Shown one piece after another: positions 1-6,770 of a stretch of 8,982 nucleotides of DNA; position 1 is the first letter of the stretch, and each line of letters begins with the position of its first letter. The stretch covers positions 1 through 8,982 of the forward strand of contig JAQGLD010000561.1 in the NCBI GenBank assembly GCA_028293055.1, given 5' to 3'. The notes under the pieces are model-generated. The model saw only the letters and a list, made by a program, of their open reading frames with translations. It searched no databases and was not told the DNA's origin. This DNA comes from Alphaproteobacteria bacterium. Lineage in GTDB: Bacteria; Pseudomonadota; Alphaproteobacteria; Sphingomonadales; Sphingomonadaceae. A program made the translations under genes and the position numbers.

Positions 1-667
1 ATCCCGGGATGTGCAGCGCCCAGATGTGCAGGATGATGACGCCCGCGATCACGAACGGCAGCAGATAATGCAGCGAGAAGAAGCGGTTCAGCGCCGCGTC
101 GTCCGGGGCGAAGCCGCCCAGCAGCCAGGTGCGGATCGGATCGCCGACCAGCGGGATCGCCGAGAAGAAGCCGGTGATCACCTGCGCGCCCCAGAAGCTC
201 ATCTGCCCCCAGGGAAGCACATAGCCCATGAAAGCGGTCGCCATCATCAGCAACAGGATCACCACGCCGAGCATCCAGACGAGCTCGCGCGGCGCCTTGT
301 ACGATCCGTAATAGAGGCCGCGGAAGATGTGGATGTAGGTGACGATGAAGAACAGGCTGGCCCCGTTTGCGTGCGCGTAGCGCAGCAGCCAGCCCTGGTT
401 TACGTCGCGCATGATATGCTCGACCGACTGGAAGGCATGATCGCCGCTCGGGATGAAATGCATCGCCAGGACGATCCCGGTGATGATCTGGATGCCCAGC
501 GCGAGCCCCGCGAGGACTCCGAAATTCCAGAAGTAATTGAGGTTGCGTGGCACCGGGTAGCCGCCGCCGACCGAACCCCAAACGAGCCGCGGCAGAGGCA
601 GCCGCTCGTCGAACCAGCGCATCAGCGCGCCTTTGGGTCTATATTCTTCAGCCCAGGGAAAGCTCAT
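1..667 (-). CDS. petB: Cytochrome b of the bc1 complex (N-terminal part, cut by window start)
   Basis: Membrane heme b subunit of ubiquinol:cytochrome c oxidoreductase (complex III), which carries electrons from quinol oxidation across the inner membrane. The visible 222 residues cover the N-terminal four-helix region. The four heme-ligand histidines are present: H99 (in RYAHANGAS) and H113 (YIHIFRG) on one helix, H200 ([11 protein letters not shown]) and H214 (LHIWALH) on another. Both ligand pairs are spaced by 14, as in the family. The Qo-site stretch [14 protein letters not shown] lies at 148-161. The PEWY motif and the remaining helices lie beyond base 1. The ATG at 667-665 overlaps the Rieske stop as ATGA, which indicates translational coupling in a petA-petB(-petC) operon. 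Cytochrome c1 is expected next but cannot be seen. The family assignment is very secure; only the partial state limits it. Confidence 0.97.
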   Translation of the reverse strand, partial: MSFPWAEEYRPKGALMRWFDERLPLPRLVWGSVGGGYPVPRNLNYFWNFGVLAGLALGIQIITGIVLAMHFIPSGDHAFQSVEHIMRDVNQGWLLRYAHANGASLFFIVTYIHIFRGLYYGSYKAPRELVWMLGVVILLLMMATAFMGYVLPWGQMSFWGAQVITGFFSAIPLVGDPIRTWLLGGFAPDDAALNRFFSLHYLLPFVIAGVIILHIWALHIPG

Positions 668-1245
668 TTTGCCACCTTGCCGACTTCGATGACCGTAGCG
701 GACTTGAAATCATAGTCCGGCACTTCGAGGTTCTTGGGAGCGGGCCCTTTGCGGATCCGCGCTGCGGTATCGTATTGCGAGCCATGGCAAGGGCAGAAAT
801 AGCCGCCGAACGGCCCCTTATTCTCGCCCTCGCCGGCGCCCAGCGGAACGCAGCCGAGATGGGTGCAGACGCCCATCGTGATCAGCCATTCCATATGGCC
901 GGGCTTGGTGCGTTGGGCCAGCGACTGGGGATCGCGAAGCTCCGACATCGGAACCGCGTTCGCAGCCTTGATTTCCGCCGGAGTGAGGTGCCGAACGAAC
1001 AGGGGCTGCTTGCGGAAGATCGTCTTGATCGCCTGCCCGGCCTTGATCGCGGAGATGTCGACCTCGATCGAGGCCAGAGCCAGCACGTCGGCCGACGGAT
1101 TCATCTGGTTGACCAGAGGGTAGAGGACGGCGACTGCGCCCACGCCCGCGAAGCTTACCGCGGCTATATTGAGGAAATCGCGGCGGCGGACACCATCGTC
1201 GTCAGCCTCGCCAGGAAATTCGTCGCTATGCTCAACCGTTGCCAT
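664..1245 (-). CDS. petA: Rieske iron-sulfur protein of the bc1 complex
   Basis: Ubiquinol-cytochrome c reductase iron-sulfur subunit, 193 residues. It takes the first electron from quinol at the Qo site and passes it to cytochrome c1 on the periplasmic side. The 2Fe-2S ligands are visible as box I CTHLGC at 127-132 (C127, H129) and box II CPCHGS at 151-156 (C151, H154). C132 and C153 form the usual disulfide. The N-terminus has a twin-arginine motif (RRRDFLN, 20-26) followed by a hydrophobic segment at about 27-45, as expected for a Tat-inserted anchor that is not cleaved. The start at 1245 was preferred because AAGGG lies a few bases upstream and the protein then begins MATVEH, as is usual for alphaproteobacterial homologues. 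An ATG 24 codons earlier is in frame but gives an atypical extension. It is the first gene of the unit and overlaps petB by 4 bases. Confidence 0.97.
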   Translation of the reverse strand: MATVEHSDEFPGEADDDGVRRRDFLNIAAVSFAGVGAVAVLYPLVNQMNPSADVLALASIEVDISAIKAGQAIKTIFRKQPLFVRHLTPAEIKAANAVPMSELRDPQSLAQRTKPGHMEWLITMGVCTHLGCVPLGAGEGENKGPFGGYFCPCHGSQYDTAARIRKGPAPKNLEVPDYDFKSATVIEVGKVAK

Positions 1246-1324
1246 AACGCCCTTCAGCGGTTCGAACCGGATGCGCGTGGGGCCCGGCGCCGAATGGCGA
1301 AGGCCCCCGCACAGCACCGCTTGA

Positions 1325-1338
1325 GAGCAAGATTGCTC
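1325..1338. repeat. Short perfect inverted repeat in the petA-trmL gap
   Basis: GAGCAA-GA-TTGCTC, 6-bp arms with a 2-base spacer, lies between two divergent operons. It could be an operator half-site pair, but this length also occurs by chance. The rest of the 194-base gap shows no RNA gene or further ORF that I can support. Confidence 0.3.
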
Positions 1339-1361
1339 CCCCCATTAGCGGCTTGGCGGTG

Positions 1362-1391
1362 CTGATAGACGGCTGAATGGCGCTTTGCCAA
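1362..1391 (-). promoter_or_regulatory. Candidate promoter for petAB
   Basis: On the minus strand TTGGCA (1391-1386) is followed after 18 bases by TATCAG (1367-1362). These match sigma-70 -35 and -10 consensus at 5/6 and 4/6 positions. The site lies in the divergent petA-trmL gap and would give a leader of roughly 110 bases. It was found by eye only; other placements are possible. Confidence 0.25.
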
Positions 1392-1439
1392 CTCCATTTT
1401 GAAGCGGCCCGGATACGGCCGAAAACCGAGGACCCGGAA

Positions 1440-1898
1440 ATGCGCATCGCCCTTTACGAGCCTGACCAAGCGGGAAATGTCGGCACGATCCTCAGGCTTG
1501 CGGCGTGCCTCGGCGTCGCCGTCGACATTATCGAGCCGTGCGGATTCGCTTTTTCGGACCGCGCCCTCAAGCGCGCCGGCATGGATTATGCGGAGCTCGC
1601 CGCGGTGACCCGCCATTCCGGCTGGGCCGCTTTCGAACGCCGGATCGAACGGCGGCTGGTGCTGCTTACCACCAGCGCCAGCGAGCGGATCGACCGTGTG
1701 GCGTTCGACGCCGGCGACGTGCTGATCCTCGGCAGCGAGAGCCGCGGCGCGCCCGAGGCGGTCCATCGCCGCGCGGGGCTGCGAGTCCGAATCCCGCAGG
1801 TTGCCGGTACGCGCTCCTTGAATATCGCGGTCGCCGGAGGCATCGCGCTGGCTGAAGCGTTGCGACAGACGAATGGCTGGCCAGATGATCGAACTTGA
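1440..1898 (+). CDS. trmL: tRNA (cytidine/uridine(34)-2'-O)-methyltransferase, TrmL type
   Basis: SPOUT-class (SpoU/TrmH superfamily) methyltransferase, 152 residues, close to the roughly 157 of E. coli TrmL. It is expected to methylate the 2'-hydroxyl of wobble position 34 in tRNA-Leu isoacceptors using S-adenosylmethionine. The short family hallmarks are all visible: MRIALYEPDQAGNVGTILRL at the start (motif 1, N13 to R19), IIEPCGF at 30-36, RRAGMDY-like KRAGMDY at 44-50, AVTRH at 55-59, motif 2 LGSESRGAPE at 97-106 and motif 3 RIPQ...SLNIAVAGGIAL at 117-137, which form the trefoil-knot cofactor site. The ATG at 1440 has GAGGA about 7 bases upstream; an ATG at 1377 is in frame but gives a non-homologous extension. 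The gene is first in a plus-strand cluster and its end overlaps hemF. Confidence 0.93.
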   Translation: MRIALYEPDQAGNVGTILRLAACLGVAVDIIEPCGFAFSDRALKRAGMDYAELAAVTRHSGWAAFERRIERRLVLLTTSASERIDRVAFDAGDVLILGSESRGAPEAVHRRAGLRVRIPQVAGTRSLNIAVAGGIALAEALRQTNGWPDDRT

Positions 1899-2748
1899 CG
1901 ACGAGCAACAGCAGGCCCGGGCCTGGTTCGAATCCCTTCGCGACCGAATCTGCGCGGAATTCGAGGGGATCGAGCGCGAGGCGGCAAGCGAAGCGGCCTT
2001 TGGCTACACGCCCTGGGACCGCGAGGATGCCGACGAAGCGCCGGGCGGCGGCGGTGTTCGCGGACTGATGCGCGGCAAGGTGTTCGAGAAGGTCGGGGTG
2101 AATGTCTCGACGGTCGGAGGCAGCTTCAATCCCGAATTCGCCCGGACGATTCACGGCGCCGAGAACGATCCGCGATTCTTCGCCACCGGGATCAGCCTCG
2201 TCGCGCATATGGCCAACCCCCACGCGCCTGCGGTCCATATGAACACCCGGTTCCTGGCGACGACCAAGCGCTGGTTCGGCGGCGGTGCCGATCTCAATCC
2301 GCCTATCCCGTATGACGAGGATACCGCCGATTTCCATGCCCGGCTGCGTGCTGCCTGCGCCGGCCACGACCAGACCTATTACGACCGCTTCTCGCGCTGG
2401 GCGGAGGAATATTTCTACATCCCGCACCGCGGAGTGCATCGCGGAGTCGGTGGGATCTTCTACGACCATCTCGAATGCGCTCCGCCCGGGCAGGGCGCGC
2501 CCTTCGACGCCAATTTCGCATTCACCCGGGAGGTCGGGGAAGCCTTCCTGGATGTCTTCCCGAGGCTGGTCCGGCGGCGAATGGATACGCCCTTTTCCGC
2601 CGAGGACCGGGCCCGCCAGCTCGAATGGCGCGGACGCTACGCCGAGTTCAACCTCATCTACGATCGCGGTACCCTGTTCGGCCTGAGGACCGGCGGCAAT
2701 GTCGACGCGATATTGATGAGCCTTCCGCCGGAAGCGACGTGGCGCTGA
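1873..2748 (+). CDS. hemF: Oxygen-dependent coproporphyrinogen III oxidase
   Basis: Converts coproporphyrinogen III to protoporphyrinogen IX by O2-dependent oxidative decarboxylation, a late step of heme synthesis in the cytosol. The protein has 291 residues, near the roughly 300 of E. coli HemF. Family signatures run in order: GKVFEKVGVNVS (68-79), FFATGISLVAHMANPHAP (102-119), VHMNTRF (121-127), WFGGGADLNP (134-143, with the conserved Asp at 140), HRGVHRGVGGIFYDHL (185-200), and RGRYAEFNLIYDRGTLFGL (253-271) followed by ILMSLPP. No key segment is missing. The start at 1873 overlaps trmL by 26 bases; ATG 1885 (four codons later) is equally possible and neither has a strong ribosome site. The 3' end overlaps the next gene by 10 bases. 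The enzyme supplies heme for aerobic respiratory complexes such as bc1, whose genes lie divergently next door. Confidence 0.96.
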   Translation: MAGQMIELDDEQQQARAWFESLRDRICAEFEGIEREAASEAAFGYTPWDREDADEAPGGGGVRGLMRGKVFEKVGVNVSTVGGSFNPEFARTIHGAENDPRFFATGISLVAHMANPHAPAVHMNTRFLATTKRWFGGGADLNPPIPYDEDTADFHARLRAACAGHDQTYYDRFSRWAEEYFYIPHRGVHRGVGGIFYDHLECAPPGQGAPFDANFAFTREVGEAFLDVFPRLVRRRMDTPFSAEDRARQLEWRGRYAEFNLIYDRGTLFGLRTGGNVDAILMSLPPEATWR

Positions 2749-3323
2749 TCGCGCTGAAACCAGGCGAGGTCGGCGCCGTCGTCACCTATCTCGAAATGAC
2801 CTCGGCGCCGAGACCGAAGCCGCTGCCCGATTCGCCGTTGCGGCTGGTTCCGTGGCGGCAGCCCGATCCCGCCAAATATCGCATCCTGTTCGAGCGCGTC
2901 GGCAAGCGCTGGCTGTGGTTTTCGCGGCTCGCCATGGACGATGACCGTCTGCGCGGCGAAATCCAGGAGCTCCATGCGGTGATCGACCGCACCGGCACCG
3001 AGATCGGAATGATCGAGCTCGACTTCCGGCAGGCGGGCGAGTGTCTGATCCGCTTTCTCGGCCTGGTGCCCGAGCTCGCCGGGCGCGGTCATGGCCGCTG
3101 GCTGTTCGCCCAGACCCTCGCACTCGCCTGGCGCCCGGGGATCGGCCGGGTCCATGTCAACACCTGCACGCTCGACCACCCCGCGGCCCTCCCCGCCTAC
3201 CTCAAGGCCGGATTCCGCGCTTACAAGCGTGCGCTGGAGAGCTTTCCCGACCCGCGCATCGGCGGCTTGCTGCCCGCCGATGCGGCCCCGCAAATACCGT
3301 TAGTCGAAGACCGCGGCGGTTGA
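2739..3323 (+). CDS. GNAT-family N-acetyltransferase
   Basis: Predicted acetyl-CoA-dependent N-acetyltransferase of 194 residues; the substrate cannot be told from sequence. The fold is suggested by the beta strand IRFLGLVPEL (104-113) followed by the acetyl-CoA loop AGRGHGRWLF (114-123, motif A), then VHVNTCTLDHPAALPAYLKAGF (138-159), the usual motif B ending in an AGF turn. The N-terminal 60 residues are less typical. I chose the GTG at 2739 because GGAAG lies 4 bases upstream and no in-frame ATG precedes the conserved part; the next ATG (2796) would drop 19 residues. The gene overlaps hemF by 10 bases, so translational coupling is likely, and its 3' end overlaps the convergent membrane-protein gene by 24 bases. 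A link to heme synthesis is suggested only by position. Confidence 0.85.
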   Translation: MALIALKPGEVGAVVTYLEMTSAPRPKPLPDSPLRLVPWRQPDPAKYRILFERVGKRWLWFSRLAMDDDRLRGEIQELHAVIDRTGTEIGMIELDFRQAGECLIRFLGLVPELAGRGHGRWLFAQTLALAWRPGIGRVHVNTCTLDHPAALPAYLKAGFRAYKRALESFPDPRIGGLLPADAAPQIPLVEDRGG

Positions 3324-4046
3324 GGTCGCGTTGCCGGTGAGCGCCCGATAGATCGCGGCGTAGAGCACCGCCATGACGAGGGTGAAGCCGGTGATCGCGG
3401 CCGAGCTGACGATCTGCGCGAGCAGCCTGCCGAGATTCGGCCCCGCGACGGTGACCAGCAGGATGCCGAGCAGCGCATCGGCAACGATGATGATCACTCC
3501 GCCGGCGATGATCACCAGCAGGACCATCCCGACAATTGCCCAGCCATGTCCCTTGGTGACCTCGAACGAACGCGACATCGCCTCGAACGGGTTGCGGCGA
3601 GTCTCGGCCACCATGACCGGCCCAGCGACCGCGAGCCGTCCGAACAGATAGGCGCCCGGGAGGATCAGCAGGACCAGGCCGATTCCGACGAGGATTCCGC
3701 TGATCACGGAGACCAGGAAATAGAATGGCAGCAAGGCGGCTGCGGCCGTAAGGGCCGCTCCGACGGTGGTGCCGCGCGCGAAGATCAGCCTCAGCACCGC
3801 CAGCATGCCGGTCATCGCGAGCAAATTCTGGAGCAGGAACCACGGCCATGCGGTCGAATAATATTGCAGGGTAACCCGCATATTCTCCGCCGCGTCCGCG
3901 GTTCCGCTCTGCGGCGGCGGCAGGAAATAACCGAGCAGCAATGCCGGCAGGAAGATGAACACTCCGGCTATGGCGGCGATCAAGGGTCCGTGGGCACGGA
4001 TCAGCCTGGCCGTGTCTTCCCACACCGCACTGTACGAGAATTTCAT
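3300..4046 (-). CDS. Polytopic membrane protein, glycerophosphodiesterase-membrane-domain-like
   Basis: Integral membrane protein of 248 residues with about six hydrophobic segments: roughly 21-43, 68-90, 95-117, 118-138, 169-201 and 212-235. The most recognisable stretch, RLAVAGPVMVAETRRNPFEA followed by MSRSFEVTKGHGW (157-169), resembles the conserved loop of the family annotated as glycerophosphoryl diester phosphodiesterase membrane domain. No catalytic phosphodiesterase domain is present, so enzymatic activity should not be assumed; the role is unknown. The ATG at 4046-4044 has a good ribosome site (AGGGGAG) about 6 bases upstream. The gene stands alone, convergent with the GNAT gene (24-base 3' overlap) and divergent from lipB. 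Confidence 0.85.
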   Translation of the reverse strand: MKFSYSAVWEDTARLIRAHGPLIAAIAGVFIFLPALLLGYFLPPPQSGTADAAENMRVTLQYYSTAWPWFLLQNLLAMTGMLAVLRLIFARGTTVGAALTAAAALLPFYFLVSVISGILVGIGLVLLILPGAYLFGRLAVAGPVMVAETRRNPFEAMSRSFEVTKGHGWAIVGMVLLVIIAGGVIIIVADALLGILLVTVAGPNLGRLLAQIVSSAAITGFTLVMAVLYAAIYRALTGNATSTAAVFD

Positions 4047-4164
4047 CGTCTCTCCCCTTCGCTGCGAGACATAGACGCGGATCGATTGTGGCGAAAGCGC
4101 TTCGCCGCTTCAGCCGATCCCGGTCGCCGCACCAGGCGGGCGTTTAGAGCCGCCGGGGCAATGT

Positions 4165-4183
4165 GTTCAAGCAAGGCTTGAAC
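4165..4183. repeat. Perfect inverted repeat upstream of lipB
   Basis: GTTCAAGC-AAG-GCTTGAAC, 8-bp perfect arms around a 3-base spacer, ends 30 bases before the lipB ATG. The geometry suits either an operator for a dimeric regulator or a leader hairpin. It is not followed by a T run, so it is not a terminator. Nothing identifies the binding protein. Confidence 0.55.
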
Positions 4184-4213
4184 CGGGGCGCAAGCTGGCC
4201 GAGATCGGGCACG

Positions 4214-4873
4214 ATGACGGATCCAAGGCCGGAATGGCGCGTGTCGCCGGGGCTCAGCCCTTATGCCGAGACCCTCGCCGAGATGGAGGCACGGGCTGCT
4301 GCGATCCGCTCGGGGGAGGCTCGCGAGCTGGTCTGGCTGCTCGAGCACCCGCCGGTCTACACCGCCGGCACGAGCGCCGACCCGGCCGAATTGTTCAACC
4401 CTCAGGGCTTTCCGGTCTTCGCTGCGGGCCGCGGCGGGCGTTATACCTATCACGGCCCGGGCCAGCGCGTCGGCTATGTGATGCTCGACCTCGATCGCCG
4501 CGGCCGCGATGTCCGCCGCTTCGTCCATTCGCTCGAAGGCTGGCTGATCGAAACGCTCGGCCGCCTGGGGGTGGCGGCCCGGCGCGCGCCCGGCCGGATC
4601 GGAATCTGGGCCGACCGCGACGGTGCCGAAGCAAAGGTGGGGGCAATTGGAGTGAGGGTCCGAAAATGGGTCACGCTGCATGGATTTTCGGTCAACCTGG
4701 CACCTGAACTTTCCCACTTCTCAGGGATAGTGCCGTGCGGTATTGCGGACTTTCCAGTGACCAGCCTCGACGAGATGGGAGTGTCTTGTGGACAGGAGCA
4801 TTTCGACCTGGCGCTGAAACAGGGGCTCGACCATTTTCTCGCCTCCTTCGAGGAGGGCGGCGAGAAGGCTTGA
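4214..4873 (+). CDS. lipB: Octanoyl-[acyl-carrier-protein]:protein N-octanoyltransferase
   Basis: Transfers octanoyl from acyl carrier protein to the lipoyl-domain lysine of 2-oxoacid dehydrogenases and the glycine cleavage H protein, the first step of lipoate synthesis. The protein has 219 residues; E. coli LipB has 213. Visible family motifs are [18 protein letters not shown] (38-55), [16 protein letters not shown] (73-88), the catalytic lysine K141 in AKVGAIGV, the LHGFSVNL stretch (155-162) and the catalytic cysteine C175 in GIVPCGI. The start at 4214 gives the usual [11 protein letters not shown]-terminus, although its ribosome site is weak. A GTG at 4163 is in frame and would add 17 residues that translate the inverted repeat upstream, so I disfavour it. 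lipA is not in the window. Confidence 0.96.
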   Translation: MTDPRPEWRVSPGLSPYAETLAEMEARAAAIRSGEARELVWLLEHPPVYTAGTSADPAELFNPQGFPVFAAGRGGRYTYHGPGQRVGYVMLDLDRRGRDVRRFVHSLEGWLIETLGRLGVAARRAPGRIGIWADRDGAEAKVGAIGVRVRKWVTLHGFSVNLAPELSHFSGIVPCGIADFPVTSLDEMGVSCGQEHFDLALKQGLDHFLASFEEGGEKA

Positions 4874-4898
4874 GAGCCGTACCCTTTCCGTTTATTGT
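4870..4898 (+). promoter_or_regulatory. Candidate promoter for the small lipoprotein gene
   Basis: TTGAGA (4870-4875, 5/6 to the -35 consensus) is followed after exactly 17 bases by TATTGT (4893-4898, 4/6 to the -10 consensus). The -35 element overlaps the lipB stop codon. The predicted leader of the lipoprotein mRNA would be near 58 bases and includes an A8 run and a GGGG-CCA-CCCC hairpin (4914-4932). Confidence 0.4.
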
Positions 4899-4962
4899 GC
4901 AAAACTGATTTGGAAAAAAAAGGGGCCACCCCGTCCAAATCGTCAAACTAGGGAGTTTCTAA

Positions 4963-5256
4963 ATGCGTGACCTTCTTTCGAAAGTGATGACCGGTTCGAT
5001 GGTTGCCGGTGCGGCCCTGCTCGTCGCGGCTTGCGGCGGCGGCGGCGACACCAATACCGCGAACACTGCCAACTATAGCGACGAGGCCCTGATGGGCAAC
5101 GACGTCACCACCGTTGACGCGATGAACGGCGGCGACGCCAATCTCGGCGCTGGCGCCGACATGAACGCCGCTGCGGACATGAACGCGACGACGACCGGCA
5201 CCAACTCCACCGAGACCACGACGAACACCGGCACTGGCAACACCACCGGCATGTAA
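4963..5256 (+). CDS. Small Asn/Thr-rich lipoprotein
   Basis: A 97-residue predicted lipoprotein of unknown function. It has a short signal peptide (basic R2 and K7, hydrophobic about 9-22) ending in the lipobox VAAC with C24 as the lipidated cysteine, then a GGGG run. The rest is low complexity, rich in Asn, Thr, Ala, Gly and Met, with degenerate repeats (DTNTANTAN at 29-37; ADMNAA then ADMNAT at 65-76). No catalytic motif or folded domain is evident, so it is probably a disordered periplasmic or outer-membrane-tethered peptide. The residue after the cysteine is Gly, not Asp, which in enterobacterial rules favours outer-membrane sorting; this is only suggestive here. The ribosome site AGGGAG lies 7 bases before the ATG. 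It has its own likely promoter and is closed by a strong terminator, so it looks like a highly expressed single-gene unit. Confidence 0.85.
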   Translation: MRDLLSKVMTGSMVAGAALLVAACGGGGDTNTANTANYSDEALMGNDVTTVDAMNGGDANLGAGADMNAAADMNATTTGTNSTETTTNTGTGNTTGM

Positions 5257-5278
5257 TCGCGGTTTTTCGAGTGTTTCG

Positions 5279-5315
5279 AAAAGGCCGTCCGGGACCATCC
5301 CGGGCGGCCTTTTCT
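5279..5315 (+). terminator. Rho-independent terminator of the lipoprotein gene
   Basis: A 16-bp stem (5279-5294 with 5298-5313, one G-T pair) closes on a CCA loop. Its 3' arm ends in TTTT followed by CTT. It starts 22 bases after the stop codon. The symmetrical AAAA on the 5' side means it could also work on the minus strand. Confidence 0.88.
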
Positions 5316-5343
5316 TATGGCCGACCAACTTCTTATGGTCGAC
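5312..5343. repeat. Imperfect 14-bp direct repeat
   Basis: TTCTTATGGCCGAC (5312-5325) recurs as TTCTTATGGTCGAC (5330-5343), 13 of 14 identical with an 18-base period. It lies at the tail of the terminator and about 110 bases before the next gene. It may be an operator pair or a small duplication. The remaining bases to 5453 hold no gene that I can support. Confidence 0.5.
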
Positions 5344-5453
5344 GGGCCTTTGCACGGTTAAGGCGTGCCGGCGGCGCGACGGGTTCAGCCCGAACTGCTG
5401 GACGGGCATCGCGGGGTGACCCCATAAAGAGCCGAGTGAAGGGCGAGCAGCAT

Positions 5454-6122
5454 ATGCGTAAGATGACGAAGCTGGGTTTCAGGACTGTGACGATGGCTGT
5501 GTTAGCAATGGCGGTGCCGCATTCCGCCGGGGCGCAGCTCTTCCTCACCCAGCCGGATTTCAAGCCAGGCCCGATCAGCCCCGACGATCCCCTCGTCGGC
5601 CGGCCGATCCCCGGCGCCACCCAGGCCGAATATCGCGCGATCCTGCTCTGGAACATGCGCGCCGGGCTGAATGTCGCGGCGCTGCAATGCCAGTTCGCCC
5701 CGTCGCTGCGCACCGTCGGAAATTACAACGCCATCCTTGCCCAGCATAGCGTCGAGATGGCCAACGCCTATCAAGTGATCGAAGGTTATTTCAAGAAGAT
5801 CGGCGGCCCGGTGAAAGGTCCGCGCCTGTTCGACGACTATACGACGATCACCTACAACAATTGGTCGACGATGCAGGCCCAGCTCGGCTTCTGCCAGACC
5901 GCAGCGTCGGTCGGCCGGGCAGCGCTGGCGGCGCCGAAGGGCGAATTGTTCACGGTAGCTCAGAAAAGGATGCGCGAGCTGCGCAACAGCCTGATCCCGA
6001 TGTCCGATTTCGCGGCGCCCTACAATCCGTGGGCGATCCAGATCAATGCCAAGCTGCCGCCGCTCGACCCGCAATGCTACGACAAGAAGGACCAGCTCAA
6101 GGCGGAGTGCGTCAGGCCCTGA
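5454..6122 (+). CDS. Secreted four-cysteine protein of unknown function
   Basis: I do not recognise a characterised family. The 222-residue protein starts with a Sec signal peptide: basic MRKMTKLGFR, a hydrophobic core at about 11-21, and a cleavage site after A27 (SAGA|Q). The mature part has four cysteines, C79, C147, C208 and C219, an even number that would allow two disulfides in the periplasm. Residues 60-180 are probably mostly helical and contain several aromatics (DDYTTITYNNWSTM, 127-140). No protease, hydrolase or metal motif stands out. The start at 5454 was chosen for the clear signal peptide and the AAGGG upstream; the frame stays open to 5271, but that extension runs through the preceding terminator stem. 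It is convergent with queE, with the shared hairpin between them. Confidence 0.8.
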   Translation: MRKMTKLGFRTVTMAVLAMAVPHSAGAQLFLTQPDFKPGPISPDDPLVGRPIPGATQAEYRAILLWNMRAGLNVAALQCQFAPSLRTVGNYNAILAQHSVEMANAYQVIEGYFKKIGGPVKGPRLFDDYTTITYNNWSTMQAQLGFCQTAASVGRAALAAPKGELFTVAQKRMRELRNSLIPMSDFAAPYNPWAIQINAKLPPLDPQCYDKKDQLKAECVRP

Positions 6123-6150
6123 TCCCGCCCTGGGGCGGGATTATCAGGGC
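6116..6150. terminator. Bidirectional hairpin between convergent genes
   Basis: Outer arms GCCCTGA (6116-6122) and TCAGGGC (6144-6150) and inner arms TCCCGCC (6123-6129) and GGCGGGA (6134-6140) form a 14-bp stem with a CTGG loop and a 3-base bulge. The outer arms contain the stop codons of both convergent genes. It has no long T run on either strand, so it may block or stabilise ends more than it terminates. Confidence 0.6.
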
Positions 6151-6770
6151 AGGCCGAGCAGCTTATGGGTCTGGAGGCTCAGCCGCCAGCTCGGATGGTC
6201 CATGACATAAGCGATCGCAGCGTCGAGCGAGGCTTCGCGCTCGGCGCCGTCGAGCGGCTGGATCAGGAAATGATCGAAACCCCAGCCGAGCAGCGCCTCC
6301 GGATCGATCCCGGCCTGCGGCCAGACCAGTTTGAGCTCGTTGCCCGATCGCTGGACGATCTCGGTGCCGGCCTTCGGGCTGACGCAGACCCAGTCGAGGC
6401 CTGTCGCGGCAGCGAGCGTTCCGTTGGTCTCGATCGCGACTTCGAAGCCGGCCTGGTGGAGCGCCTCGATCAAAGTAGAGTCGAGCTGCAGCGATGGCTC
6501 GCCGCCGGTGACGACGACCAGCGGCTTTTCGCCCTCGCCCCACAAGGCCCGGGCGCGGGCGGCGAGCGAATCGGCTTCGTAGCGGCCGCCGTTGATCCCG
6601 TCGGTGCCGACGAAATCGGTATCGCAGAAGGTGCATCGGGCGGTGGCGCGATCCTGCTCGCGCCCGGACCAGAGGTTGCAGCCGGCCAGGCGCAGGAAGA
6701 CTGCGCGCCGCCCCGCCTGCATCCCCTCACCCTGCAGGGTCAGGAACAGCTCCTTGACCGCGTAGCTCAC
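6144..6770 (-). CDS. queE: 7-carboxy-7-deazaguanine synthase
   Basis: Radical SAM enzyme that contracts 6-carboxy-tetrahydropterin to 7-carboxy-7-deazaguanine, the step before QueC in preQ0/queuosine synthesis. It has 208 residues. The N-terminus [21 protein letters not shown] (5-25) is typical. The 4Fe-4S cysteines are C31, C46 and C49, spaced CX14CX2C, the long-loop variant known from some proteobacterial QueE proteins rather than the classical CX3CX2C. The SAM-binding TGGEPSLQ follows at 88-95, and ETNGT lies further on. The start is a GTG at 6770-6768 that shares bases with the queC stop (GTGA), with GAGG just upstream, so translation is coupled. The gene ends inside the hairpin shared with the neighbouring gene. 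Confidence 0.95.
   Translation of the reverse strand: MSYAVKELFLTLQGEGMQAGRRAVFLRLAGCNLWSGREQDRATARCTFCDTDFVGTDGINGGRYEADSLAARARALWGEGEKPLVVVTGGEPSLQLDSTLIEALHQAGFEVAIETNGTLAAATGLDWVCVSPKAGTEIVQRSGNELKLVWPQAGIDPEALLGWGFDHFLIQPLDGAEREASLDAAIAYVMDHPSWRLSLQTHKLLGLP

Noticed and set aside
11..715. Plus-strand open frame of 234 codons
   Set aside because: It lies antisense to cytochrome b, whose heme ligands and Qo motif are unmistakable. The translated product is Arg/Asp/Glu-rich with no motif, as expected for a GC-rich shadow frame.
3202..4023. Minus-strand 273-codon frame overlapping the membrane protein gene
   Set aside because: It is an out-of-frame shadow rich in Arg, His and Gly, without a ribosome site; the frame with clear membrane segments is the real one.
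5341..5400. Possible tRNA-like stretch (GGTTCAGCCCGAACTG)
   Set aside because: It resembles a T-arm in part, but no acceptor or anticodon stems pair around it.
5271..5453. N-terminal extension of the secreted four-cysteine protein
   Set aside because: It would read through the terminator stem and direct repeats; the signal peptide begins at 5454.
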